Origin: Alcanivorax sp. 24
Lineage (GTDB): Bacteria > Pseudomonadota > Gammaproteobacteria > Pseudomonadales > Alcanivoracaceae
Direction: 5' to 3'
NCBI RefSeq assembly: GCF_004360225.1
Contig: NZ_SNUA01000002.1
Span: 248,001-312,000 of the forward strand
DNA: 64,000 bases
Positions 16,668 through 25,496 of the stretch are shown piece after piece (positions within the stretch are counted from its first letter, which is position 1; each line of letters starts with the position of its first letter). The position numbers and the translations under genes were made by a program. The notes under the pieces were generated by a model. The model was not told where the DNA came from and ran no database searches. It saw only the letters and a list, made by a program, of their open reading frames with translations.

Positions 16668-17279
16668 TCAGGGTCTGTTACGTCGAAGCTCCCGGGCCTG
16701 GTCTTGATAGGGGCGCGCCTGATGGCCGCGGCCCAGCGTTTGATAGAGTGCGGCCAGATTGTCGAGTACCAGCAAACGTTGCTCCACCGGGGCCGCGGGT
16801 TCAGCCTCGAGCAAGGCATTGGCTTCCAGGTACAGAGGTTCCGCCTGCCCGTAATGCCGCCGCAGATACAGGGCCGAAGCCAAACCATTCAGAGCGTCGG
16901 CTCGCAGCAAGGTGTCGTGGTGCTGTTCCAGCAAGGCCAGCACCTGTCGGTAGCTTTGTTCCGCCTCTTCGTAGTGCTGGCGGGCGAGTTGGGTGTCGGC
17001 AATGCTGGCCCGGATCCTCGCTTCCTCGATACTGCCCATGCCGAAGTGTTCTTTCAGCAAGGGGAGCAGTTCCTGGTAGCGTTGCTCTGCTTGTTCGTAA
17101 TCACCTGCGGAGTGCAGCGATAAGGCTTCGTCGTTAAGGGTTTGGATTTGTTGAGGGTCCGCGGCGAACACCGGGGTGCCCGCGAAAAGTATCAGTGCCA
17201 AGTATAAAGGTTTCAGTGTCACGGAACTGCTCCTGAAACGGGCAAGAATATCAGATGAAAGCACGGAGGCGCTGGACAT
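16668..17279 (-). CDS. Secreted or periplasmic tetratricopeptide-repeat protein
   Basis: A 203-residue protein. An N-terminal signal (LKPLYLALILFAGTPVFAAD) is followed by about four TPR-like helical pairs, including DYEQAEQRYQELLPLL, HYEEAEQSYRQVLALL and HYGQAEPLYLEANALL. The likely start is ATG 17279, which leaves a long N-region before the hydrophobic core; upstream starts give an even longer one. It lies immediately downstream of the PKD lipoprotein terminator on the same strand. TPR proteins scaffold complexes, but no partner is identifiable. Confidence 0.7.
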   Translation of the reverse strand: MSSASVLSSDILARFRSSSVTLKPLYLALILFAGTPVFAADPQQIQTLNDEALSLHSAGDYEQAEQRYQELLPLLKEHFGMGSIEEARIRASIADTQLARQHYEEAEQSYRQVLALLEQHHDTLLRADALNGLASALYLRRHYGQAEPLYLEANALLEAEPAAPVEQRLLVLDNLAALYQTLGRGHQARPYQDQARELRRNRP

Positions 17280-17306
17280 GATTAACGCCTCGATAGTGGT
17301 CACGTT

Positions 17307-17338
17307 AAAAGCCGCACGGCCAGTATTTCTGGCCGTGC
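17307..17338 (-). terminator. Intrinsic terminator of receptor/lipoprotein module 1
   Basis: A perfect 10-bp stem, GCACGGCCAG / CTGGCCGTGC, with a 5-base loop. Read leftward it is followed by GGCTTTTAAC. It starts 11 bases past the stop of the last module 1 gene and separates the island from the TPR gene. Confidence 0.85.
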
Positions 17339-17348
17339 GTGACATTGA

Positions 17349-19796
17349 TCAGGGTAGCGGCACCTGCTCTTTGTCATAGTGGAAATCAAAGAAAAAGTCC
17401 TCTCTTTCCTTGATCTTGAACTGCCAGCGGAAGTCCCCGCCCGATTCGCGGATATTAAAATCGGCGGGATAGACCAACGCGAAATTGACGGTTTCACCTT
17501 CTTTAATGACCTGCCCTTCGGTGAGTCCCACCAAGCGAGCCTGTTCGGTGCCACCATGCTCGGTAGTGACGTTGAGGTCGACGATGGTGTAGTCCCCTTT
17601 TGAGGCGGTCAATGCCCAGAGGCGGGTTAAGGCGCCCGAATCGGGGAATGTATTGCTATATGGCAGTGTCATCGAGCCTCCCTGATCAATGTCCATGGTG
17701 GCGAGGTCTGGCGGAACCGCACCTTGGGATGAGCCAGACGAACCATCGACAATGTAGCTCTGATCGCCTTGGATCAGCCTCAAGGTGGGATAATTCTCCG
17801 GAGTGACAACGGGAATGGTGAGGGTATACGGCTCGGAAGTGGCAACGCCATCGCTTACCACCAGGGTAACTTGGTAGGTGCCTGGTAGATCCGCGAGGAA
17901 CATGAAATATTCTCTGTCACCTGCCTCGGTGGCAGTGCTGCCTTCGGGTTTTTTGTCCATGGTCCACAGGTAATACAAAGCATCCAGGTCAGGATCAATC
18001 GCATTGGATGCGAGATAGGCCTGCTGGCCGGTGACCAAGGGCTGTGTTTCGTCCATGCCCAGGTAGGGGTAGAGCGGGTTAATCCGGTTAGTTGCCAGCC
18101 GCGCTGTAGGATTGGTCTCCGGCGGGTTATTTTCAGACTTGGCCAGAACCTTACCGTAGATCAGGGTAGTGGGCCGGTTGGTGACACCATGTGAATCACG
18201 TACCGCTAGCATGACGACGTAGGCGCCGGGCTGATCCGTAACGATCCCAGCGCGAGCATTGACAAGCACCGCTCCGTCGTCGCTGGTAACATTTTGAAAA
18301 GTCAGTTTGGCGCTACTGCCATCCGGTTTGTCGAACAGGGTCCAGATATATTCCAGTGGATCATCATTGGGGTCGCTGCTGTCACGACCATCGAACCAAG
18401 CGGTATCGCCGACCAATACAGTGCCGGAGTCCACGGCCAACGCGGCTCTGGGAGCTTCGTTGGCACCGGTACGGGCAGTGAAGGTGCGTTGCTTCGGGGC
18501 ACTGTCGTCCTCACCGTCATTCACAATCATTTCCACGGTATAGGCTCCGGGAACATCGGGCGTGAACCAAAAAGAGCCCTTGCCCGTCTGGTCTTCCTGC
18601 ACGTAGCCCTCGGGGGTGCTGATCCAGCTATAACGGCGATTGCTGCTGCCGCAGCAGCCGCCGTCCGCGTCGTAGGAATTGCCGCTAGCCCAGATGGTCG
18701 TGCCGAGTTCCACTTCATTACTGTAGCTGCCTTCATAGAAACTCACATGGGGCTCGCCAAACCAGGTGGCCACCGGCGGGGTATTTTCAGCGCCATCGGG
18801 AAGGGTGACATCAATGGTTGCACTGGATTCACTGATGGAAACACCGTCGTGAACAACCAAATAAGCCGTCCATTTACCTACCACATCGGGGGTTATGCTG
18901 GGGGTCGCGGTATCATAATCGACCAGGGCATTCTCCACCGTTAGCAGGGAACCCGCCGGTTTTTGCGCGGTGACTTCCCGGGCTGTGTAGGATGGAGGAA
19001 ACAGATACCAGCGATAGGTGAGAGGATTGCCGTCGGCGTCGCTGCTGCCGTTGCCGTCCAGGGTCAGGGTTTGACCTCGTTCAATAGTGTAAGGGCCACC
19101 GGCGTCAGCCACTGGCTTGGTGTTGGCGGTGCTCGCGATAATGGTAACCGTAAGCGGCGCGCTGATTTTTTCCTGATACCCCACGGTCAGAATGGCGGTG
19201 TAAGTACCAGCCATGTCCGCGTAGAAGCTGGTCAGCCCGGTGCCGGTTTGAGCCAGCGCGGCTGTGCTGCCCGTGGGCAGATCCTGCAAAGACCAGTTGT
19301 ACACCAACTGAGCGGTATCGCCGCCGGTGGGGGGCACACTGTCGCTGCCGTCGAGCATAACGGTGGTGCCGATCAGCACATGGTACTCGGTCTCGGCGAT
19401 GGCCACCGGATCAGGATTGGTGGCGATAATGGTAACCGCGTCATGACCGCTGTCGGCGGTACCATCATTGACCACCAGGTCCGCTTCGTAGGTGCCGGGC
19501 AGATCGGCGGTGAAGGTGGGTTGTGCTCCGGCCTCATCAGACAGCTCGGCGGCACTGCCCTCCGGCTTGCTGGCCAGCGACCAGGTGTAGCTGAGTGTCG
19601 CGCCCTCGGTGGGCGAACTGCTTTGTGTGCCATCAAGGGTAACGGTGGTGCCCATTTCCACGGTTTGATCGGGACCGGCGTTGGCGACGGGGAGAGGAAC
19701 GGAAGCGCCTCCGCCACCTCCTCCGCCACCACCGCCGCAGGCGGCCAGCAATAACGAAGCGCACAACAGCGCGCACAGTGTTTTCAGGCATTGCAT
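17349..19796 (-). CDS. PKD-repeat poly-glycine lipoprotein (module 1, copy A)
   Basis: An 815-residue predicted lipoprotein. The signal peptide ends LLLAAC with the lipidated cysteine at residue 20, directly followed by ten glycines. About six PKD-type repeats then span roughly 33-660, each with (L)DGSxSxxP, YxWxL, KPxGSxA and DxPGxYxxxLxVxDG blocks. A final roughly 150-residue domain runs from YPTLRL through DYTIVDL and EGQVIKEGETVNF. ATG 19796 places the cysteine at 20, as in its relatives. The first 150 residues are nearly identical to copy B just upstream. A surface heme-protein-binding role is inferred from context only. Confidence 0.85.
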   Translation of the reverse strand: MQCLKTLCALLCASLLLAACGGGGGGGGGGASVPLPVANAGPDQTVEMGTTVTLDGTQSSSPTEGATLSYTWSLASKPEGSAAELSDEAGAQPTFTADLPGTYEADLVVNDGTADSGHDAVTIIATNPDPVAIAETEYHVLIGTTVMLDGSDSVPPTGGDTAQLVYNWSLQDLPTGSTAALAQTGTGLTSFYADMAGTYTAILTVGYQEKISAPLTVTIIASTANTKPVADAGGPYTIERGQTLTLDGNGSSDADGNPLTYRWYLFPPSYTAREVTAQKPAGSLLTVENALVDYDTATPSITPDVVGKWTAYLVVHDGVSISESSATIDVTLPDGAENTPPVATWFGEPHVSFYEGSYSNEVELGTTIWASGNSYDADGGCCGSSNRRYSWISTPEGYVQEDQTGKGSFWFTPDVPGAYTVEMIVNDGEDDSAPKQRTFTARTGANEAPRAALAVDSGTVLVGDTAWFDGRDSSDPNDDPLEYIWTLFDKPDGSSAKLTFQNVTSDDGAVLVNARAGIVTDQPGAYVVMLAVRDSHGVTNRPTTLIYGKVLAKSENNPPETNPTARLATNRINPLYPYLGMDETQPLVTGQQAYLASNAIDPDLDALYYLWTMDKKPEGSTATEAGDREYFMFLADLPGTYQVTLVVSDGVATSEPYTLTIPVVTPENYPTLRLIQGDQSYIVDGSSGSSQGAVPPDLATMDIDQGGSMTLPYSNTFPDSGALTRLWALTASKGDYTIVDLNVTTEHGGTEQARLVGLTEGQVIKEGETVNFALVYPADFNIRESGGDFRWQFKIKEREDFFFDFHYDKEQVPLP

Positions 19797-19902
19797 GGAT
19801 GTCTCTCCATTAACACGTTGCTTGTTACTCATGCCGATTATTTGGCGGCGGAAAGGGGGGGACTCTATCCGCTCCCGTTGGTGCTCGGTTGATAGCGGGA
19901 TG

Positions 19903-19928
19903 GAACCAGGATCAAGAAATCCTGGTTC
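19903..19928. repeat. Intercistronic hairpin between the two lipoprotein copies
   Basis: GAACCAGGAT-CAAGAA-ATCCTGGTTC is a perfect 10-bp stem with a 6-base loop, in the 167-base gap between the tandem lipoprotein genes. No T-run follows in either direction, so RNA stability or processing is more likely than termination. The 3' arm continues into GGTTCGAATCCC, which resembles a tRNA T-arm but does not fold as one. Confidence 0.6.
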
Positions 19929-19963
19929 GAATCCCGTGGCCGGTGAAAATCAAATCATCATGA

Positions 19964-22504
19964 TTAGCGGGAACTGGGGGCGTATTCGAAGGTCCAGCCC
20001 GGCTTCTCCGCGATCTCGAAGGTATAGGTCATGCCGATCAGAGCATTGCCCCGGTCATAGCTTCCCTCGGGCAGGTCCGGGTCGGGGCCGACATTGCCCA
20101 TGACTTCATCGGCGTTGGCCGGGGCGGTGAGGATAAGACTGAAATCGATGCTCTCCCCTCGTTGGATAACCTGGCCCTCGGTGAGCCCGGCGAATTTGGC
20201 GGAGAAGGATTCGGTGCCACTTCTTCTCGGTGCGCTGGTGCGAACATTGATGACGGTGTAATCACTGCCAAAGGCGGTCAGCCGGTAATTTTTGATGGCA
20301 TTGTCACCCTCGACGAGTTGAAAGGAGGTTATCGGGAACGAATTGTCGGCGTGATCCCAATAGGGGAAGGCACGCTGCCGTGGGGCTTCGCCAGGCATAC
20401 CGGTGGCGAAACCGTTTTGCATGACACGGTCCCAGCTATTGACCGTGCCGGCCGAGTGATAATCCTCCAGCAAAAGACTGGGGTAGTCAGCGCGTTGCAC
20501 CGTTTTGAAGTTGAGAATGTGAGGTTCCGAGGTATCGATACCGTCGCTGACGATGGCGGTGGCGGTGTAGTTACCGGCGACGAGAGGTTTGCCAACGGTG
20601 AAAGTGGCATCGACGCTGGCGTCGGGCAGTTCGCTGCCTGCCGGTTGTTCCAGTGTCCACAGGTAATAGAGCGTATCGAGATCCGGATCCACTGCGTTTT
20701 GTGTATAGAGCAGAACCGGCTCGCTGCCATCATCGATCACGTAGGGTTGATCGGAATCGTTGAAGTGAGTGTTACGACGGCGATTCACCAGATGATCGTT
20801 GTCGTTGTTGATGCTGCCGATCACTGGCGGATTGTTCCGCGACTTGGCCAGGACTCTTCCGTAATAGGTGGAGGTGAGGCTACTGGTAACGCCATGACTG
20901 TCGGTAACGGCCAGAAGAACGATGTAAATACCGGGCTGATCCGCGACGACTCCTGCGCGGGCGTTATTCAGTACCGTGCCGTCGGTGCGGGTTACATTCT
21001 GGAATTGAAGTTGCGCGGTGCTGCCATCGGGTTTGTCCAGCAGGTGCCAATGGTAGGTCAGGGCGTTGTCGTCCGGATCCGTGCTTTCGGAACCGTCGAA
21101 CCAGCCCGCTTCTCCTACCAGGATGGTCTGCGAATCCACCGTGATACGTGGAGAGGGAGCTCGGTTGGCGCCGGTACGGGCGATAAAGGTGCGGCGTGCC
21201 GGATCGCTGTCGGCCTCGCCGTCATTGACCGTCATTTCCACGGTGTACTGGCCTTCCACGGTGGGAGTGAAACTGAATGATCCCTTGCCGGTAAGGTCTT
21301 CCGCATCGTAACCAGCGGGGGTGGTGATCCATTGATAGCGGCGATTGCTGCTGCTGATATTGGTTCCGTCGATATCGTAGGAATTGCCGCTGGACCACAC
21401 GGTACTGCCCAATTCCACTTCATCAGTGGGTACCGGAGCGATGAAACCAACGCGGGGTTTACTGTAAAAGGACGCCACCGGAGGGGTGTTTTCCGCGCCT
21501 TCCGGTTTGGTGACGGTAATGCTGGCGGAACTGAGATTACTGATGGACGTGCCGTCATGGACGACCAGGTATGCGCTCCAATTACCGGCAACATCAGGTG
21601 TCAGGGTGGGATTGGCGGTATCGTATCCTTGCAAGCCGTTGTCCAGCGTCAACGCCGATCCGTTGGGTATCCAGATAGCGGCGGACGCGGCGTCATGACC
21701 CGGGCTCATCAGGTACCAGCGATAGCTGAGCTGATCGTTGTCGGCATCGCTGCTGCCGGTGCCGTCCAGGGTCAGGGTTTGACCGCGTTCGATGGTATAA
21801 GGACCACCGGCATCGGCTACGGGTTTGCTATTGGCGTTCCCGGCAACAATGGTCACGGTCAGAGGCTCACTGGTTTTTTCCTGATAGTCGACGGTGAGGA
21901 TGGCGGTGTAAGTACCGGCCATGTCCGCGTAGAAGCTGGTCAGCCCGGTGCCGGTTTGGGCTAGCGAGGCTGTGCTGCCCGCGGGCAGATCCTGCAAGTA
22001 CCAGTTGTACACCAACTGAGCGGTATCGCCGCCGGTGGGGGGCACACTGCCGCTGCCGTCGAGCATAACGGTGGTGCCGATCAGCACATGGTACTCGGTC
22101 TCGGCGATGGCCACCGGATCAGGATTGGTGGCGATAATGGTAACCGCGTCATGACCGCTGTCGGCGGTACCATCATTGACCACCAGGTCCGCTTCGTAGG
22201 TGCCGGGCAGATCGGCGGTGAAGGTGGGTTGTGCTCCGGCCTCATCAGACAGCTCGGCGGCACTGCCCTCCGGCTTGCTGGCCAGCGACCAGGTGTAGCT
22301 GAGTGTCGCGCCCTCGGTGGGCGAACTGCTTTGTGTGCCATCAAGGGTAACGGTGGTGCCCATTTCCACGGTTTGATCGGGACCGGCGTTGGCGACGGGG
22401 AGAGGAACGGAAGTGCCTCCTCCACCTCCTCCGCCACCACCGCCGCAGGCGGCCAGCAATAACGAAGCGCACAACAGCGCGCACAGTGTTTTCAGGCATT
22501 GCAT
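19964..22504 (-). CDS. PKD-repeat poly-glycine lipoprotein (module 1, copy B)
   Basis: An 846-residue lipoprotein with the family layout: lipobox LLLAAC at residues 15-20, ten glycines, about six PKD-like repeats, and a C-terminal domain starting YPSLLLEDY with LTAFGSDYTVINV and EGQVIQRGESIDFSL. It is immediately downstream of receptor 1 (31 bases), so it is co-transcribed. The 5' several hundred bases are almost identical to copy A, whereas the C-terminal third differs greatly. That suggests a duplication with diversification of the distal, probably ligand-facing, part. A partner role to the receptor is inferred. Confidence 0.87.
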   Translation of the reverse strand: MQCLKTLCALLCASLLLAACGGGGGGGGGGTSVPLPVANAGPDQTVEMGTTVTLDGTQSSSPTEGATLSYTWSLASKPEGSAAELSDEAGAQPTFTADLPGTYEADLVVNDGTADSGHDAVTIIATNPDPVAIAETEYHVLIGTTVMLDGSGSVPPTGGDTAQLVYNWYLQDLPAGSTASLAQTGTGLTSFYADMAGTYTAILTVDYQEKTSEPLTVTIVAGNANSKPVADAGGPYTIERGQTLTLDGTGSSDADNDQLSYRWYLMSPGHDAASAAIWIPNGSALTLDNGLQGYDTANPTLTPDVAGNWSAYLVVHDGTSISNLSSASITVTKPEGAENTPPVASFYSKPRVGFIAPVPTDEVELGSTVWSSGNSYDIDGTNISSSNRRYQWITTPAGYDAEDLTGKGSFSFTPTVEGQYTVEMTVNDGEADSDPARRTFIARTGANRAPSPRITVDSQTILVGEAGWFDGSESTDPDDNALTYHWHLLDKPDGSTAQLQFQNVTRTDGTVLNNARAGVVADQPGIYIVLLAVTDSHGVTSSLTSTYYGRVLAKSRNNPPVIGSINNDNDHLVNRRRNTHFNDSDQPYVIDDGSEPVLLYTQNAVDPDLDTLYYLWTLEQPAGSELPDASVDATFTVGKPLVAGNYTATAIVSDGIDTSEPHILNFKTVQRADYPSLLLEDYHSAGTVNSWDRVMQNGFATGMPGEAPRQRAFPYWDHADNSFPITSFQLVEGDNAIKNYRLTAFGSDYTVINVRTSAPRRSGTESFSAKFAGLTEGQVIQRGESIDFSLILTAPANADEVMGNVGPDPDLPEGSYDRGNALIGMTYTFEIAEKPGWTFEYAPSSR

Positions 22505-22535
22505 GGATGTCTCTCCATTAAGTTGCGGCGGATAA

Positions 22536-25289
22536 TCAGAATTTCATTGTCAGACTCAGACGCGCGGTGCGGCCTGGTGCCGGCACCAGACCAAGACTCA
22601 GGGCATCCAGGTAGTACTGGTCGGTCAGATTATCGATGTTGAAATCGATGGTCAGGGATTCGTCGTATTGCCAACTGGCGTATACGTCCACCAGCCGGTA
22701 GTCATGCCAGGGCACCGGCCGGTTGAAGCCACGGGAAGTGTCGTCATTGAACGGCGGAGTCGGGGTGCGCTGACCCATGAAGGTGACGCGGGAGCCGATG
22801 TCCAGACGCCGTTTGAAAAGGCGCGCGCCCAGGGTGGCGCTGGCATGCCACTTTGGCGGGATCATGTTATTGAAATAGGAATTGGCCACACCGTAGTCAC
22901 TGCAACGTTCGCGCCGGTAGCTACCGTAGTGACAAACCTCTATATGGTCGTACTTGGTACCGCCGAGTTTGGTATAAGCAAAACCGGCGTCATACTCCAG
23001 AGCCAGTTCGGTACCGTGCAGTGTCACGCTGTCGATATTCCGCATAACGAAGATCTGGTTGCCTTCTTCCCATACGTTCTGAGACGTCCTCGTCAGGTAA
23101 TCGTGGGTAACGTTGCGAAAACGCGATAACTTCAGCGCCAGGCGATCATCATTCAGGAACAGGTCGCGCTGCAGAATGTTCAAGCCAATCTCTCTGTTGA
23201 CGGCACGTTCAGGCTTTAACGGGACATCAAGCGCCGGTTGTACCGACCAGCCCTGGGTAGCCTCGAACAGGCTGGGCATACGCAGGCCCTCGGCATACCG
23301 GGCGTAGAACTGTACACCGTTCATCCAGGGCTCCCAGCTCACACTGACCACCGGAGCGCTACCGCTGTTGCGGGTGCGGTAACGGATCGGGTCGCAGGCG
23401 CCGTCGCCGTTGTTGTCCACGCAGAAAACGCTTTCGACATAAACGGTATCGATGACGTTGCCGTCATCGTCGTAGAGATTCTCTTCCCGGCCTTGTGGCA
23501 CCACCAGTTTGTGATCGTCGGTTTCCGCGCGCAGATAGCGGATGCCCGCGTCCAGGGTCACGGTAGGATGTGGTTGCCATTGCCAGTTAAGAAAAGCGCT
23601 CAGTTCAGTGCGGTCGCCGATGCGGCCGAACCCCGCGTTGCTGATCGAGGTGTCGCCGTCACTGGCAGGAATATCGGTGTCGATTTCTTCTCTTTGCGCG
23701 GTAAAACCGTAGCTGAAGGTATGCCGCCCCCAGCGGTTGAGCAGCATCTCGTTGCTCAGATCACCCCCCCAACGGTCGTAACGCTCTGGCCTGGGTGTGT
23801 CTGAAAAGCCTTCATAGATGTCCTCGGAATAACTGCGGTTTACCGTGCGGGTATGGGTGTGCCACAGGTTGAAATCCAGATTTAGCCAGTTTTTGTCAAT
23901 GGGATTCAGGTTGTAGCGGCTGGTATAGGTATGCGCGGTGACGGTGCTGTTGTCGGTCTGCTTGATCTGATCGAGCCAGATCAGTTGAGAAGGCATCAGT
24001 TCGCCGTATTCGCTGTCGTAGCGCTGGTACCCCAGTTCCCAGGTCTGATCTTCACTGAGGTAAAGATTACTTTTCAGCAGCAGGGTGTTGCTGCGGTTAT
24101 TGCTGTTGACCACCCGTTCCTCGCCGCGAAAACGGGCGACGCCGTCGCGTATCGCCGTGACTTCGGTATAGAAGGGTAATGGCCGGTAGTTAAACTCCAC
24201 CTCCGGGGTGGGACCGTGAGAGCCGGTGTAGTAATTGCCTTGATTCCTTTGTGCATAGGCGGCGATAAGGTCGAACCTCTCGAAACGCTTTGCTACCGCC
24301 AAACTGCCCGCCCAACTGCGCATATCCATCAATGATGGGCGATTCATGCCAGATGTCGCGCCAAAGCTGTCCGGCAATGCGTGTTCGCCCTCGCAAAGCG
24401 CGGGATGGGCGCAGTCTGTCCGGTAAGTGCGACCGGTGCCATTAAGACCGGCCGCGGTGCCGGAAGGTGGTGGCGAACTGCTGTTGCCCATGACACTGCC
24501 GCGTAACCGGATGCCCCAGTCCTTGCCGGGTTTGATGATGTCATTGGCGCCGATGGTGCGCATGCTGACCACGCCACCAGTGGCGCCGGTGCCGTCGGCG
24601 CTCATTACTGGCCCTTTTTGCACCTCGATCTCGGAGATCAGGTCCGGGTCCAGATAGGTGCGCGAGGAAACGCCGGCGTAGCCTCGGTAAACCGTGGTTT
24701 CCTGACGGGCTCCGTCGACCACCACCGGAACCCGCCCCTGGCCCTGCATGCCGCGAATATTGATATCCAGGCCGCCGCTGTTGCGATTCTCGCCCACCAG
24801 TACGCCGGGAGTGCCCTGGAAAATATCGCCCACCGAGGTGCCTCGAAATCGCTCGATCTCCTTTTGTTCGATAACGTTGACCGAGCCGGCGGTGCGGTAT
24901 ACCTGATCGGCCGCGGTGGAATGCCCCTGCACCTGGATAGGTTGCAGTGTGAACGCATCGGCGGTGGTCTCCGGGATGGACTGGATCACCCAGGCGCCAT
25001 CGCCGACCGGCACCGCTTCCAACGGGCTGTCGCGCAACAGGATCGAAAGGGCTTCGGCTGGACGGTAGTTACCGGCCAGCGCGGACACGTTGATGCCCTG
25101 TACCAGACGGTCTTCGTAGGACACAGTGACGCCAGCCTGGCGCGAGTAAAGATCAAGAACGTCCCCGAGATTACCGGCGGGCAGGCTGAACGCCACTGCT
25201 CCGGAAGCCTGTGCCGTCGCCGGCATGGGCTGCCCCAGCCAAAACAAGGTGGTGAGCAGAATCAGAAAGGACTTGAAAGGTTGCGGCAT
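22536..25289 (-). CDS. TonB-dependent receptor with STN domain (hemoglobin/hemophilin-receptor type), module 1
   Basis: A 917-residue outer-membrane receptor. The signal peptide ends PMPATAQA. A secretin/TonB short N-terminal (STN) domain (about 25-100, FSLPAGNLGDVLDLYSRQAG) identifies a transducer that signals to FecR. The plug (about 125-255) has LQPIQVQG as a TonB-box candidate and NSGGLDINIRGMQGQGRVPV, typical of the hemoglobin/transferrin receptor family. The barrel ends ARLSLTMKF with terminal Phe. Cys pairs include TDCAHPALC, a CVDNNGDGACD loop (23391-23423) and CHYGSYRRERC. Start ATG 25289 has AAGGAAA ahead. Heme or a heme protein is the likely ligand. Confidence 0.92.
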   Translation of the reverse strand: MPQPFKSFLILLTTLFWLGQPMPATAQASGAVAFSLPAGNLGDVLDLYSRQAGVTVSYEDRLVQGINVSALAGNYRPAEALSILLRDSPLEAVPVGDGAWVIQSIPETTADAFTLQPIQVQGHSTAADQVYRTAGSVNVIEQKEIERFRGTSVGDIFQGTPGVLVGENRNSGGLDINIRGMQGQGRVPVVVDGARQETTVYRGYAGVSSRTYLDPDLISEIEVQKGPVMSADGTGATGGVVSMRTIGANDIIKPGKDWGIRLRGSVMGNSSSPPPSGTAAGLNGTGRTYRTDCAHPALCEGEHALPDSFGATSGMNRPSLMDMRSWAGSLAVAKRFERFDLIAAYAQRNQGNYYTGSHGPTPEVEFNYRPLPFYTEVTAIRDGVARFRGEERVVNSNNRSNTLLLKSNLYLSEDQTWELGYQRYDSEYGELMPSQLIWLDQIKQTDNSTVTAHTYTSRYNLNPIDKNWLNLDFNLWHTHTRTVNRSYSEDIYEGFSDTPRPERYDRWGGDLSNEMLLNRWGRHTFSYGFTAQREEIDTDIPASDGDTSISNAGFGRIGDRTELSAFLNWQWQPHPTVTLDAGIRYLRAETDDHKLVVPQGREENLYDDDGNVIDTVYVESVFCVDNNGDGACDPIRYRTRNSGSAPVVSVSWEPWMNGVQFYARYAEGLRMPSLFEATQGWSVQPALDVPLKPERAVNREIGLNILQRDLFLNDDRLALKLSRFRNVTHDYLTRTSQNVWEEGNQIFVMRNIDSVTLHGTELALEYDAGFAYTKLGGTKYDHIEVCHYGSYRRERCSDYGVANSYFNNMIPPKWHASATLGARLFKRRLDIGSRVTFMGQRTPTPPFNDDTSRGFNRPVPWHDYRLVDVYASWQYDESLTIDFNIDNLTDQYYLDALSLGLVPAPGRTARLSLTMKF

Positions 25290-25355
25290 CGAAACGGTTT
25301 CCTTTTCTCCGGCCATGTATTGTCTGAGCCGAACGAAATCGGAAAACCCGTAAAC

Positions 25356-25374
25356 GAAAATGAGAATTTTTTGA
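25356..25374. promoter_or_regulatory. Weak Fur-like site before receptor 1
   Basis: GAAAATGAGAATTTTTTGA matches about 12 of 19 positions of the GATAATGATAATCATTATC consensus, mostly in the left two thirds. It lies 67 bases upstream of the receptor start in the 207-base gap after fecR. It may add direct iron control to the sigma-dependent promoter. Confidence 0.35.
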
Positions 25375-25496
25375 ACTGGAGGCCGCGTCATCGATAGTCC
25401 CGCGGCATGAGCCAGTCAGGGGCATGATCTGGTTTTCGGAAATGTAACCCGAGGGGGGGGCTTTTTCGGCGGTGAACAGCCTGCCAGTGCCTGTCG

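Noticed and set aside
19921-19942. tRNA T-arm-like sequence GGTTCGAATCCC
   Set aside because: The flanking bases do not pair as a T-stem, and no acceptor, D or anticodon arms are present. No tRNA or att site is supported.
22391-22450. Poly-glycine codon tract as a phase-variable repeat
   Set aside because: The codons are trinucleotide-type GGN with mixed third bases, so changes would alter length but not frame. Phase switching is not supported, though length variation is possible.
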